64,000 bases of DNA from Streptomyces puniciscabiei. GTDB taxonomy: Bacteria; Actinomycetota; Actinomycetes; Streptomycetales; Streptomycetaceae. The stretch covers positions 1,812,501 to 1,876,500 of the forward strand of contig NZ_VFNX01000001.1 in assembly GCF_006715785.1 (NCBI RefSeq), read 5' to 3'. Below the pieces are notes generated by a model that ran no database searches, was not told the DNA's origin, and saw only the letters and a list, made by a program, of their open reading frames with translations. The position numbers and the translations under genes are program-made. The first letter of the stretch is position 1, and the number at the start of each line of letters is the position of its first letter. Shown here piece by piece: positions 24,024 through 32,994 of this stretch.

Positions 24024-26219
24024 TCAGTCGTCCTCGTCGCCCTCCCCGACCTCGTGGCCTGCGCAGATGGCCAGAACGTCGGTTCCGTAGCTGCGCAGCT
24101 TGCGGCTGAGGACACCGGGGATGCGGGAGAGTTCGGCCGGAGTCCCGGGCCGGGCCTCGGCGATGGCCATCAGGGTGCGGTCGGTGAAGACGCAGAAGTC
24201 CGGCTGTCCGCTGCGCTCGGCTTGGACGGCCCGCCACTCCCGCAGCCGTTCGTAGAGCCCCTCGTCCATGTCCGAGGGACAGTCCTCGCAGCGCATCAGC
24301 TTCATCTCGCCCGCGTCGGTGAGCGTGCGGCCGCAGACCCGGCAGCGGGCAGGGGTGCGCTGGGTACGGCGGGGAGCGGCGATGGCGCCGGTGGTGGTCC
24401 CGCGCTCGACGCCTCCGGTCGCGGCGGCGCCGCTGCGGCCGACGGTGGCCGTGGTGCCGGGGCGCAGTCCGTCGAGGAAGCGGCTGGGCCGGCGGTTGGG
24501 GCGGGTGCCGGGTGACCGGGACAGCGCCCAGGACAGGTGGAGCCGTTCCCGCGCACGGGTGACGCCCACGTAGAGCAGCCGGCGTTCCTCCTCGATCTGC
24601 TCGTCGGTCCTGGCGTAGGTGATGGGCAGCATGCCCTCGGCGATGCCGACCAGGAAGACGACGTCCCACTCCAGGCCCTTGGCGGCGTGCAGGGAGGCGA
24701 GGGTGACGCCCTGGACGGTCGGGGCGTGCTGGGCGTTCGCCCGCTCGTCGAGTTCCGTCACGAAGTCGCCGAGGGTGGCGCCGGGTCTGGCGGCGGCGAG
24801 GTCGTGGGCGAGGCCGACCAGGGCGGCGAGGGACTCCCAGCGCTCTCTGGCGGCGCCGGAGCCGGCCGGGGGCTCGGTGGTCCAGCCCTCCGAGGACAGG
24901 ACGGCACGCACCTGGGAGGGCAGGTCCACGGCGTCGTCCAGCAGGGAGTCGTTGCCGCCGAAGCGGGCCGCGCCGCGCAGGGCGATGCCGGCCTTGCGCA
25001 CCTCGGGCCGGTCGAAGAAGCGCTCGGCGCCGCGCAGCTGGTAGGGGACGCCGGCGTCGGCGAGGGCCTGCTCGTAGGTCTCGGACTGGGCGTTCGTGCG
25101 GAACAGGACGGCGATCTCGGCGGCGGGGACGCCCGCGTCGATCAGCTCGCGGATGCGGCGGGCGGCGCCTTCGGCCTCGGCCGGCTCGTCGGTGTACTCG
25201 GTGTAGACGGGTTCGGGGCCGGCGGGGCGCTGGGAGACGAGTTCCAGCCGGTGGTCGGCGGCGCGGCCGCGGGCCTGGGCGAGCAGGCCGTTGGCGAGGT
25301 GGACCACCTGGGGGGTGGAGCGGTAGTCGCGGACGAGTTTGACGACCGTGGCGCCGGGGTGCCGGGTGCGGAAGTCGAGGAGGTGGTCGGGCGTTGCGCC
25401 CGTGAACGAGTAGATGGTCTGGCTGGCGTCGCCGACGACGCAGAGGTTGTCGCGGTCGCCGAGCCAGAGGTCCAGCAGCCGCTGCTGCAGGGGGCTGACG
25501 TCCTGGTATTCGTCGACGACGAAGTGCTGGTACTGCGCGCGGACCTGTTCGGCGATGTCGTGCCGGTCCTGCAGGATGGCGACGGTGAGCAGCAGGACGT
25601 CCTCGAAGTCGATCACGGCGCGGTCGCGCTTGAGGTCTTCGTAGGCCGCGTAGAGGTGGGCGACCTCGGTGGGGTCGCGCGGGGCCTCGCGGCCGGCCTT
25701 CGCGGCCGCGTACGGGTAGTCGGCGGGGATGGTCTGGGTGACCTTGGACCATTCGATCTCGGCGGTGACGTCCCGCAGCTCGCCCCGGTCGAGCCGGGTG
25801 CCCAGACTCGCGGCCGCGTCGGCGACGAGCTGGATCTTGCGGTCGACGAGCCGGGGCATGCCGCCACCGATCGCTTTCGGCCAGAAGTACTGCAGCTGGC
25901 GCAGGGCGGCGGAGTGGAAGGTGCGGGCCTGGACGCCGTGGGCGCCGAGCTGGCGCAGCCGGCCGCGCATCTCTCCGGCGGCGCGGTTGGTGAAGGTGAC
26001 GGCGAGCACGCTGGAGGGCTGGAGGATGCCGGCGCGCACACCGTAGGCGATGCGGTGCGTGATCGCCCGCGTCTTGCCGGTGCCCGCTCCGGCCAGAACG
26101 CACACCGGGCCGTGCAGGGCGGTGGCCACCGCGCGCTGCTCGGGGTCGAGCCCTTCGAGCACCGCGTCGGCCGAGTCCGGTGTCCGCGGGAAAAGGGTGG
26201 AGTGCGTTGCTGCTGTCAC
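24024..26219 (-). CDS. uvrD2: ATP-dependent DNA helicase UvrD2
   Basis: A 731-aa superfamily-1 helicase. Walker A GAGTGKT lies at residues 44-50, followed by VDEYQD, QTIYSFTGA, TLASLHAAKGLEWD and VGVTRARERL. A four-Cys zinc motif (C626, C629, C644, C647) links to a C-terminal HRDC domain (about 655-720), the architecture of actinobacterial UvrD2, a 3'-5' helicase. The GTG at 26219 (VTAATHSTLF) is chosen over the longer ORF. It lies upstream of the wblC promoter on the same strand and divergent from mycoredoxin. Confidence 0.93.
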   Translation of the reverse strand: MTAATHSTLFPRTPDSADAVLEGLDPEQRAVATALHGPVCVLAGAGTGKTRAITHRIAYGVRAGILQPSSVLAVTFTNRAAGEMRGRLRQLGAHGVQARTFHSAALRQLQYFWPKAIGGGMPRLVDRKIQLVADAAASLGTRLDRGELRDVTAEIEWSKVTQTIPADYPYAAAKAGREAPRDPTEVAHLYAAYEDLKRDRAVIDFEDVLLLTVAILQDRHDIAEQVRAQYQHFVVDEYQDVSPLQQRLLDLWLGDRDNLCVVGDASQTIYSFTGATPDHLLDFRTRHPGATVVKLVRDYRSTPQVVHLANGLLAQARGRAADHRLELVSQRPAGPEPVYTEYTDEPAEAEGAARRIRELIDAGVPAAEIAVLFRTNAQSETYEQALADAGVPYQLRGAERFFDRPEVRKAGIALRGAARFGGNDSLLDDAVDLPSQVRAVLSSEGWTTEPPAGSGAARERWESLAALVGLAHDLAAARPGATLGDFVTELDERANAQHAPTVQGVTLASLHAAKGLEWDVVFLVGIAEGMLPITYARTDEQIEEERRLLYVGVTRARERLHLSWALSRSPGTRPNRRPSRFLDGLRPGTTATVGRSGAAATGGVERGTTTGAIAAPRRTQRTPARCRVCGRTLTDAGEMKLMRCEDCPSDMDEGLYERLREWRAVQAERSGQPDFCVFTDRTLMAIAEARPGTPAELSRIPGVLSRKLRSYGTDVLAICAGHEVGEGDEDD

Positions 26220-26416
26220 CCCGCCATGCTGCCAGGTCGTCCGGGGCCGGCGTGTCGGTTGTCCACAGGCGGGCGCCCGTGGTCGTACTAATGCGGCAGG
26301 TGTCACACGGGCCTGTGGATACCGCGCCTGTGAATACCCCGGGCGGGAATGGCGGACGGCTCGCGTACGTTCTTCCCCTGGACGATTTTCCGAGCTGCCT
26401 GAGGAGCGCGAGAGAC

Positions 26417-26659
26417 ATGCAGGGCACTGTGACGATGTACAGCACGACTTGGTGCGGCTACTGCCGGCGGCTGAAGAGCCAGCTGGACCGGGAGGGCATC
26501 GCCTACACCGAGATCAACATCGAGCAGGACCCCGAGTCCGCCGCTTTCGTGGAGAAGGCGAATGGCGGAAACCAGACGGTCCCGACCGTGCTCTTCGCGG
26601 ACGGCAGCACGCTGACGAACCCGTCGCTGGCCCAGGTGAAGCAGAAGCTCGCCGCGTGA
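26417..26659 (+). CDS. mrx1: Mycoredoxin (glutaredoxin-like)
   Basis: An 80-aa glutaredoxin-fold protein with the redox pair CGYC at residues 13-16 and a cis-Pro TVPT motif. In actinobacteria such mycoredoxins reduce mycothiol mixed disulfides. The size, the motif YSTTWCGYCRRLK and the setting beside uvrD2 and nudC match the mycoredoxin-1 group. A GGAG lies upstream of the ATG at 26417. It is monocistronic and ends at a strong terminator. Confidence 0.92.
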   Translation: MQGTVTMYSTTWCGYCRRLKSQLDREGIAYTEINIEQDPESAAFVEKANGGNQTVPTVLFADGSTLTNPSLAQVKQKLAA

Positions 26660-26690
26660 CCTTCCGCGGGTTTTTGCGGTGACCGCAGCG

Positions 26691-26722
26691 GGGCGGCCCC
26701 TGAACAGGATCAGGGGCCGCCC
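26691..26722. terminator. Bidirectional terminator hairpin
   Basis: A perfect 13-bp stem (26691-26703 with 26710-26722) and 6-nt loop between the convergent mycoredoxin and nudC genes. Confidence 0.88.
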
Positions 26723-26746
26723 TGCTGTGTCTCGGACGCGTGTGTC

Positions 26747-27691
26747 TCAGACGAAGCTGCGCGTCGGCAGTGGCTTGCCGTACCACATCTCGATCAGGCG
26801 GGCCGCGATGGAGATGCCGTAGGGCGGCAGCACCTCGCCGGACTCGAAGGCCTCGTGCAGTTCCTCCCGGGAGAACCAGCGGGCCTCGTGGATCTCGTCG
26901 CCGTCGACATCGATCTCGGTCGTGGTGGCGCGGGCCATGAAGCCGAGCATCAGGCTGGACGGGAAGGGCCAGGGCTGGCTGGCCACGTACTCCACGGCAC
27001 CGACGGTGACCCCGACCTCCTCGGACACCTCGCGGCGCACCGCCTGCTCGATGGACTCGCCGGGTTCGACGAAGCCGGCGAGCGTGGAGAAGCGGCCCTC
27101 GGGCCAGTGGACCTGGCGGCCGAGCAGGATGCGGTCGTCCGCGTCGGTCACGGCCATGATCACGGCCGGGTCGGTGCGCGGGTAGTGCTCGGCGCCGCAG
27201 GCGGGGCAGCGGCGGATGTGACCGGCGGCGGCGATGACCGTGCGTTCGCCGCAGCGGGAGCAGAAGCGGTGGGTGCGCTGCCAGTTCTCCAGGCCGACCG
27301 CGTGCACCATGAGGCCCGCGTCGCGCGGTGACAGGAGCAGTCCGGCCTCGCGCAGGCCCGCGGGGCGTGCGGACTGGTCGATACGGCCGGGCAGCGCGTC
27401 CTTCTGGAGCGCGAAGTAGCTGACGCCGTCCTCGTCGATGCCGAGGAAGTAGCGGTGCGCCTCGGTGAGCGGGGCCTCGAACGAGGGCGTCATGACGAGC
27501 TCGGTGCGGCCGTCCGGTGTCTCGTCGATGAGCACCTGGCCACCGGAGACCACGAAGCAGCGGGTCGTGGGGTGGCTCCACGCCGCCGCGAGCCAGGCCT
27601 CGTCGAGCCGGTGGTGGGCGGCGCGGTCGATGCCGCTCGGGGCGGTCAGCGAGATGGGTCGATCGGCTGTGTCGTCGGTCCAGGTGGTCAC
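26747..27691 (-). CDS. nudC: NAD(+)/NADH diphosphatase NudC
   Basis: A 314-aa Nudix enzyme that cleaves NAD(H) to NMN(H) and AMP and can remove NAD caps from RNA. It has the zinc ribbon CSRC...CPAC, a complete Nudix box GFVEPGESIEQAVRREVSEEVGV (split here as GFVEPGESIEQ and REVSEEVGV), and SQPWPFPSS, the signature that separates NADH diphosphatases from other Nudix proteins. The start is the GTG at 27691; the longer frame adds a Pro-rich non-family extension. Confidence 0.93.
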   Translation of the reverse strand: MTTWTDDTADRPISLTAPSGIDRAAHHRLDEAWLAAAWSHPTTRCFVVSGGQVLIDETPDGRTELVMTPSFEAPLTEAHRYFLGIDEDGVSYFALQKDALPGRIDQSARPAGLREAGLLLSPRDAGLMVHAVGLENWQRTHRFCSRCGERTVIAAAGHIRRCPACGAEHYPRTDPAVIMAVTDADDRILLGRQVHWPEGRFSTLAGFVEPGESIEQAVRREVSEEVGVTVGAVEYVASQPWPFPSSLMLGFMARATTTEIDVDGDEIHEARWFSREELHEAFESGEVLPPYGISIAARLIEMWYGKPLPTRSFV

Positions 27692-27839
27692 GGGTGCTTC
27701 CAACTCCCCCAGTGCAGCGGTCGGTTCGGCGGGCGGTTCGGCGGGACGTGGGCGGGCGGGCACCGGGCCGGGCGCGGGCGGGCGGGACGGTCGTTCCAGT
27801 GTGCCCCGCGCGTGGTGCCCTCCCGTACGGGCCTGCCGG

Positions 27840-29243
27840 TCAGGGCGTGGGCCGCCAGTGCTCGGCGAGGTCACCCCACAGGTAGGCGCTGGTCTCGACG
27901 CCCTTGAGGAGGAGGTCCAGCTCGACCTTCTCGTTCGGGGCGTGCCAGCCGTCGGAGGGGACGGAGATGCCCAGGAAGAGCACGGGGGCGCCGAGGACCT
28001 CCTGGAGGTCGGCGGCGGGTCCGGAGCCGCCCTCGCGGGTGAAGCGGACCGACTTCTCGAAGGCTCGGCCCATGGCGCGGACCACGGACTGCAGGGCGGG
28101 GTGGTCGAGCGGCGTCAGGCAGGGGCGGGTGGCCGCGCCGAAGCGGATCTCGTGCCGGATCCCGGCGGGCACCTGTGTCCCGGTCCAGGCGCGGACGGCC
28201 TTCTCGAGGTGGTCGGGGTCCTGGCCCGCGACCATGCGGAAGGACAGCTTCACCGTGGCCGAGGACGGGATGATCGTCTTGCTGCCGGGGCCCTGGTAGC
28301 CACCGCCGATGCCGTTGACTTCGGCGGTCGGGCGGGCCCAGATGCGTTCGAGGGTGGTGTATCCGGCCTCGCCGTGGGTGGCGCGGGATTTGGCGGTGTC
28401 CAGCCAGCGCGTCTCGTCGAAGGGCAGCTCGGCGAACAGCTCGCGCTCGCGGTCGGTCAGCTCGACGATGCCGTCGTAGAAGCCGGGGATCGCCACGCGC
28501 GCGTGCTCGTCGTGCAGGGCGGCGACCAGGCGGGCGGCGGCGGTGGCCGGGTTGGGTACGGCGCCGCCGAAGGAACCGGAGTGGATGTCCTGGTCGGGGC
28601 CGTACAGCCGGATCTCGCACTCGGCGAGGCCGCGCATACCGGTGCACACGGTCGGGGTGTCCTCGGACCACATGCCGGTGTCGGAGACGATCACGGCGTC
28701 GGCGGCGAGCCGGCCCGCGTGCTCCTCGACCAGGGCCCGGAAGTGCGGGGAGCCGGACTCCTCCTCGCCTTCGACCAGCAGTTTCAGGTTGACCGCGGGG
28801 GTGGTGCGCCCGGTGGCGGCGAGGTGGGCGCGGACGCCGAGTGTGTGGAAGAACACCTGGCCCTTGTCGTCGGCCGCCCCGCGCGCGTAGAGACGGTTTC
28901 CGCGGACGACCGGCTCGAAGGGGTCGCTGTCCCAGCCGTCCTCGCGGGCGGCGGGCTGCACGTCGTGGTGGCCGTAGACGAGGACGGTGGGCGCCTCGGG
29001 GTCGCCGGAGGGCCACTCGGCGAAGACGGCCGGGGCGCCGGGGGTCTGCCAGACCTCGGCCGTGGGGAAGCCGGTCTCCTTGAGCCTGGCGGCCAGCCAG
29101 TCGGCGCTGCGCCGCACGTCGGGCGCGTGGTCGGGCTGGGCCGACACGGAGGGGATGCGCAGCCATGCCGTGAGGTCGTCGAGGAAGGCGGCGCGGTGTT
29201 GCTCGATGTACGTGCGGACGGCGCTGTCCGGGGTCTGGCTCAT
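27840..29243 (-). CDS. M20-family metallopeptidase (dipeptidase)
   Basis: A 467-aa zinc peptidase of family M20. VLVYGHHDVQP supplies the first metal His and Asp, RGAADDKGQ the bridging Asp, and EGEEESGSP the catalytic Glu pair. A dimerisation domain insert follows (about 200-310). It probably hydrolyses di- or acyl-amino-acid peptides in the cytosol, since no signal peptide is seen. The start MSQTPDSAVR is at 29243. It is 53 bp downstream of adnB on the same strand. Confidence 0.9.
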   Translation of the reverse strand: MSQTPDSAVRTYIEQHRAAFLDDLTAWLRIPSVSAQPDHAPDVRRSADWLAARLKETGFPTAEVWQTPGAPAVFAEWPSGDPEAPTVLVYGHHDVQPAAREDGWDSDPFEPVVRGNRLYARGAADDKGQVFFHTLGVRAHLAATGRTTPAVNLKLLVEGEEESGSPHFRALVEEHAGRLAADAVIVSDTGMWSEDTPTVCTGMRGLAECEIRLYGPDQDIHSGSFGGAVPNPATAAARLVAALHDEHARVAIPGFYDGIVELTDRERELFAELPFDETRWLDTAKSRATHGEAGYTTLERIWARPTAEVNGIGGGYQGPGSKTIIPSSATVKLSFRMVAGQDPDHLEKAVRAWTGTQVPAGIRHEIRFGAATRPCLTPLDHPALQSVVRAMGRAFEKSVRFTREGGSGPAADLQEVLGAPVLFLGISVPSDGWHAPNEKVELDLLLKGVETSAYLWGDLAEHWRPTP

Positions 29244-29296
29244 GCTCACGAGCCTATCGGCCCGCACCGACAACCTCGGCGGGCGGTTCGTCACAC

Positions 29297-32200
29297 TCAG
29301 GTTGCCTGCCGTGCCGTTTCGGAGTCTTCCGTTCGGGTGTCTTCCCTGAGGAGCCGTTCCAGCGCGGCCCGGTCCGGCAGGTCACGCGGCCGTACGACCT
29401 CGCCGCTGCGCACATAGACGAAGGCGGCCGTGACCGACTCCGGCGGCACGCCCTGCTGCTCGGCCCAGGCCAGCCGGTACACGGCGAGCTGGAGCGGGTC
29501 GGCGGTGCGGGTGCGGCTGGTCTTCCAGTCGACGATCTCGTACGTCGCCCCCTCGCCGTGGCCGTGCTTGTACACCGCGTCGATACGGCCTCGTACGACA
29601 CGGCCGGCGAGGGTGAGCTGGAAGGGGGCCTCGACCCGGTAGGGGGTGCGCCGGGCGTACTCGGTGCGCTCGAACGCCTCCTTCAGGGCTTCGAGGTCCT
29701 GTTCGTCGGAGATCTCGGCGTCGCTGCCCGGCAGCTCGTCCGGTTCGAGCAGGGGCAGCCGCAGTTCCTCGAAGCGGGCTTCGACCCAGGCGTGGAACCG
29801 GGTGCCCCGGCGTGCGGCCGGTTGCGGGGGGCGTGGCATGGGGCGCGCGAGTTCCTGCGCGAGCCCGTCCGGGTCGTCGGCCAGGCGCAGCAGCTGGGAG
29901 GCGGTGAGTGTGGCGGGCAGCGGGACGTCGGTGACGGCCTGGCGGGCGCGCAGCAGCTCTCCGGTGAGTGCGTCCAGGTCACGGTCCCAGGAGGCGATGG
30001 TGCGGGCCTCCTCGGGGGTGAGGTCGGCGTCGTACCGCGGCCCGGCGGGGCGGGGGCGCTGTTCCGGGGCGGGCGCCTGGTGCGGGACGGTGAGCCGGTC
30101 GGTACTCCGGGCGTCCCCGTCGGCGCTGCCGGCGGGGGTGGGGGAGTGCGGATCGTAGGGCGGTTCTTCCCCGGCGAAGGGGTCCTCGTCGTACGGGAGG
30201 TCCCCGCCGTGGTCGTCGTACGGGAGGTCCCCGTCGTGGTCGTTGTACGGGAGGTTCCCGCCGTGGTCGTCGTACGGATCCTCGCCGTAGGGATCGTCGT
30301 CCGGCGGGACGGGCCAGTCCGGGTCGTCGAGGGCGGCGGGGTCGTGGGCGGTCGGCGGGTGGGCGGTGTCCTGGGCGGCGAGGGCGTCCAGGTGGGCCAG
30401 GACGGTCTCGGCGGCCGCGCGGCGGCGGGCCAGGGCGGCGGCGCTCAGCGGGAGCGGCCACACCTGGTCGGCGCCGCCCGTGTGCAGGGCCGGGTTCTCC
30501 GCGTCCTCGGCGGGCTCCTCCGCCCAGGCCTCGATCTCGCCGTACCCGGCGGCGCAGTGGTCGTGGAGGGCCTGGAGGAAGTCGGAGGGGCCGCGCGGCT
30601 TCTTCTGGCTGGGGCCCCACCAGTGGCCGGAACCCAGCAGGAGGGAGCGGGGGCGGGTGAAGGTGACGTAGCCGAGGCGGAGCTCCTCGGTGTGCTGGTG
30701 GTCCTTCATGGCCTCGTGGAAGGCCTTCATGCCGCGTGCGTCCCAGCTGTCGACGTCGGGCAGCGTGTCGGTGTCGCCCCGCAGGGCGTGCGGCACCACC
30801 TTGGCCTGCGCCGTCCACTTCTCGCGGCCCTGCGCGCTGGGGAAGGTGCCCTTGACCAGTCCGGGGACGGCCACGACGTCCCACTCCAGGCCCTTGGACT
30901 TGTGGGCGGTGAGCACCTTGACGGTGTTCTCGCCGCCGGGCAGGGCGTTGTCCAGGCCCTTCTCGTACTGCGCGGCGGTGCGCAGGAAGCCGAGGAAGGC
31001 GAGCAGGGTGGCCTCGCTGTCGCTCGCCGCGAAGGAGGCGGCGACGTCCAGGAAATTGGACAGGGTCTCGCGGCGGCGGGCGGCCAGGGCGTGCGGGGAC
31101 GCCGACAGCTCCACCTCCAGGCCGGTGACGGCGAGCACGCGGTGCAGGACGTCCATCAGCGGGTCGGACAGCGAGCGGCGCAGGTCGCGCAGCTCGGTCG
31201 CCAGCCGGGCGAAGCGCACGCGCGCGTCCGCCGAGAACGGCAATTCGTCGTCATCGGTGTCGCCCTCCCCCGGTGATTCGAGGAAGGTGTCGAGGGCGTC
31301 CGCGAGCGATATCACCTCCGCCGGGTCGATCCCTTCGACGGCCGCGGCGAGCCTGCGGTCGGGGTCGTCGTCGTCCGCCACGCGTGCGTGGGCGACGAGA
31401 AGGCGGGCCCGGCGGCCCAGCAGGGCGAGGTCGCGGGGGCCGATGCGCCAGCGCGGGCCGGTCAGCAGGCGCACCAGGGCGGCGTTGGCGCCGGGGTCCT
31501 GCAGGACCTCGCAGACGGCGACGAGGTCGGCGACCTCCGGCAGGTGCAGCAGCCCGGACAGGCCGACCACCTCGACGGGGACGTCCCGGGCCACCAGGGC
31601 TCCCTGGATCTCGGCGAAGTCGGTCGCCGTACGGCACAGGACGGCGATCTCGCCGGGGGCCGTGCCGGTGTGCACGAGGTGGGCGATGGAGCCGGCGATC
31701 CAGTCGATCTCCTCAGCGTGGGTGGGCAGCAGCGCGCAGCGGACCGTGCCGTCGTACTCGGCGCCGGGGGCCGGGCGCAGGGCCTCCACGCCCGCGTGCA
31801 TGGCACGCAGGGGTTCGGCGAGCCCGTTGGCGAGGTCGAGGAGGCGGCCGCCGCTGCGGCGGTTCTCGCTGAGCGCCTGCCGGGTGGCCGGGCGGCCGTC
31901 GGCGTGCGGGAAGTGCGCGGGGAAGTCGTCCAGGTTGGCGACGGAGGCGCCGCGCCAGCCGTAGATGGCCTGGCAGGGGTCGCCGACGGCGGTCACGGGA
32001 TGGCCCGTTCCGCCGCCGAACAGGCCCGCCAGCAGGACGCGTTGGGCCACGGACGTGTCCTGGTACTCGTCCAGGAGCACCACGCGGAACTCCTCGCGCA
32101 GCAGCCGGCCGACCTCGGGCATGCGGGCGAGGCGGGCGGACAGGGCGATCTGGTCGCCGAAGTCGAGCAGATCGCGTTCGCGTTTGGCGGTCCGGTAGCG

Positions 32201-32878
32201 GCGGACGAGGTCGGCCAGCTCGCGGCGCGCGGCGGCCGTCTCGGGCACCTTGCGCAGATCGGCGTTGGTCAGTCTGGCGCTCTGGAGGGTGCGCAGCAGG
32301 TCCGCGTCCCATACGCGCAGCTCCTCGGGGTCGACGAGGTGTTCGGCGAGTTCGGAGTCGAGGGCGAGGAGATCGCTGACAAGGTCGGCGAAGGAGCGGG
32401 TCAGCGCGGGGTAGGGGCCGGGGGCCTCGCGCAGCACGCGCGCGGCGAGCTGGTAGCGGGTGGCGTCGGCGAGGAGGCGGGAGGTGGGTTCCAGGCCGAG
32501 GCGCAGGCCGTGGTCGGTGAGGAGGCGGCCCGCGAAGGAGTGGTACGTCGAGATCACCGGCTCGCCGGGCGGGTTGTCCGGGTCGATGACATCGGGGTCG
32601 GTGACGCCGGCCTTGATCAGTGCCTTGCGGACGCGTTCGGCCAGCTCGCCGGCGGCCTTGTTGGTGAAGGTCAGGCCGAGGACCTGTTCGGGGGCGACCT
32701 GGCCGGTGCCGACCAGCCAGACCACGCGGGCGGCCATCACGGTGGTCTTGCCCGACCCGGCGCCGGCCACGATCACCTGCGGGGCGGGCGGCGCGGTGAT
32801 GCAGGCCGTCTGCTCCGGGGTGAACGGGATGCCGAGGAGCTCCTTGAGCTGCTCGGGGTCGGTGATACGGGAGGGCAT
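29297..32878 (-). CDS. adnB: Helicase-nuclease AdnB
   Basis: A 1193-aa UvrD-like superfamily-1 helicase with a C-terminal RecB-type nuclease. Walker A GAGSGKT is near residues 39-45, followed by LLDEYQDTS, helicase motifs with LTAHKSKGLEWD, and the nuclease signature VDWKTS at 1116-1121. AdnB pairs with AdnA to resect double-strand breaks in actinobacteria, replacing RecBCD/AddAB. Residues around 860-910 hold an acidic Asp/Tyr/Pro insert with four 9-residue repeats. The ATG at 32878 has no Shine-Dalgarno; a TAGCCT 8 nt upstream hints at a leaderless transcript. It is 116 bp downstream of adnA. Confidence 0.93.
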   Translation of the reverse strand: MPSRITDPEQLKELLGIPFTPEQTACITAPPAPQVIVAGAGSGKTTVMAARVVWLVGTGQVAPEQVLGLTFTNKAAGELAERVRKALIKAGVTDPDVIDPDNPPGEPVISTYHSFAGRLLTDHGLRLGLEPTSRLLADATRYQLAARVLREAPGPYPALTRSFADLVSDLLALDSELAEHLVDPEELRVWDADLLRTLQSARLTNADLRKVPETAAARRELADLVRRYRTAKRERDLLDFGDQIALSARLARMPEVGRLLREEFRVVLLDEYQDTSVAQRVLLAGLFGGGTGHPVTAVGDPCQAIYGWRGASVANLDDFPAHFPHADGRPATRQALSENRRSGGRLLDLANGLAEPLRAMHAGVEALRPAPGAEYDGTVRCALLPTHAEEIDWIAGSIAHLVHTGTAPGEIAVLCRTATDFAEIQGALVARDVPVEVVGLSGLLHLPEVADLVAVCEVLQDPGANAALVRLLTGPRWRIGPRDLALLGRRARLLVAHARVADDDDPDRRLAAAVEGIDPAEVISLADALDTFLESPGEGDTDDDELPFSADARVRFARLATELRDLRRSLSDPLMDVLHRVLAVTGLEVELSASPHALAARRRETLSNFLDVAASFAASDSEATLLAFLGFLRTAAQYEKGLDNALPGGENTVKVLTAHKSKGLEWDVVAVPGLVKGTFPSAQGREKWTAQAKVVPHALRGDTDTLPDVDSWDARGMKAFHEAMKDHQHTEELRLGYVTFTRPRSLLLGSGHWWGPSQKKPRGPSDFLQALHDHCAAGYGEIEAWAEEPAEDAENPALHTGGADQVWPLPLSAAALARRRAAAETVLAHLDALAAQDTAHPPTAHDPAALDDPDWPVPPDDDPYGEDPYDDHGGNLPYNDHDGDLPYDDHGGDLPYDEDPFAGEEPPYDPHSPTPAGSADGDARSTDRLTVPHQAPAPEQRPRPAGPRYDADLTPEEARTIASWDRDLDALTGELLRARQAVTDVPLPATLTASQLLRLADDPDGLAQELARPMPRPPQPAARRGTRFHAWVEARFEELRLPLLEPDELPGSDAEISDEQDLEALKEAFERTEYARRTPYRVEAPFQLTLAGRVVRGRIDAVYKHGHGEGATYEIVDWKTSRTRTADPLQLAVYRLAWAEQQGVPPESVTAAFVYVRSGEVVRPRDLPDRAALERLLREDTRTEDSETARQAT
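30189..30290 (-). repeat. 27-bp in-frame tandem repeat inside adnB
   Basis: About four copies of a 27-bp unit containing TCGTACGGGAGGT encode repeats of the 9-residue motif DLPYDDHGG in a linker between helicase and nuclease parts. Two of the copies differ at single bases. A length-variable, acidic, probably disordered segment. Confidence 0.8.
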
Positions 32879-32994
32879 GTCGGAAAAGGCTAGCGGCGGC
32901 CACTGACAGTCGGGTCCGGATCGGCTTTCCGGGGAGGAAGAAGCGCAGGTCAGCCTGCGTGGTGCCGTACGTCACCCCGGCATCTGGCGGTGGC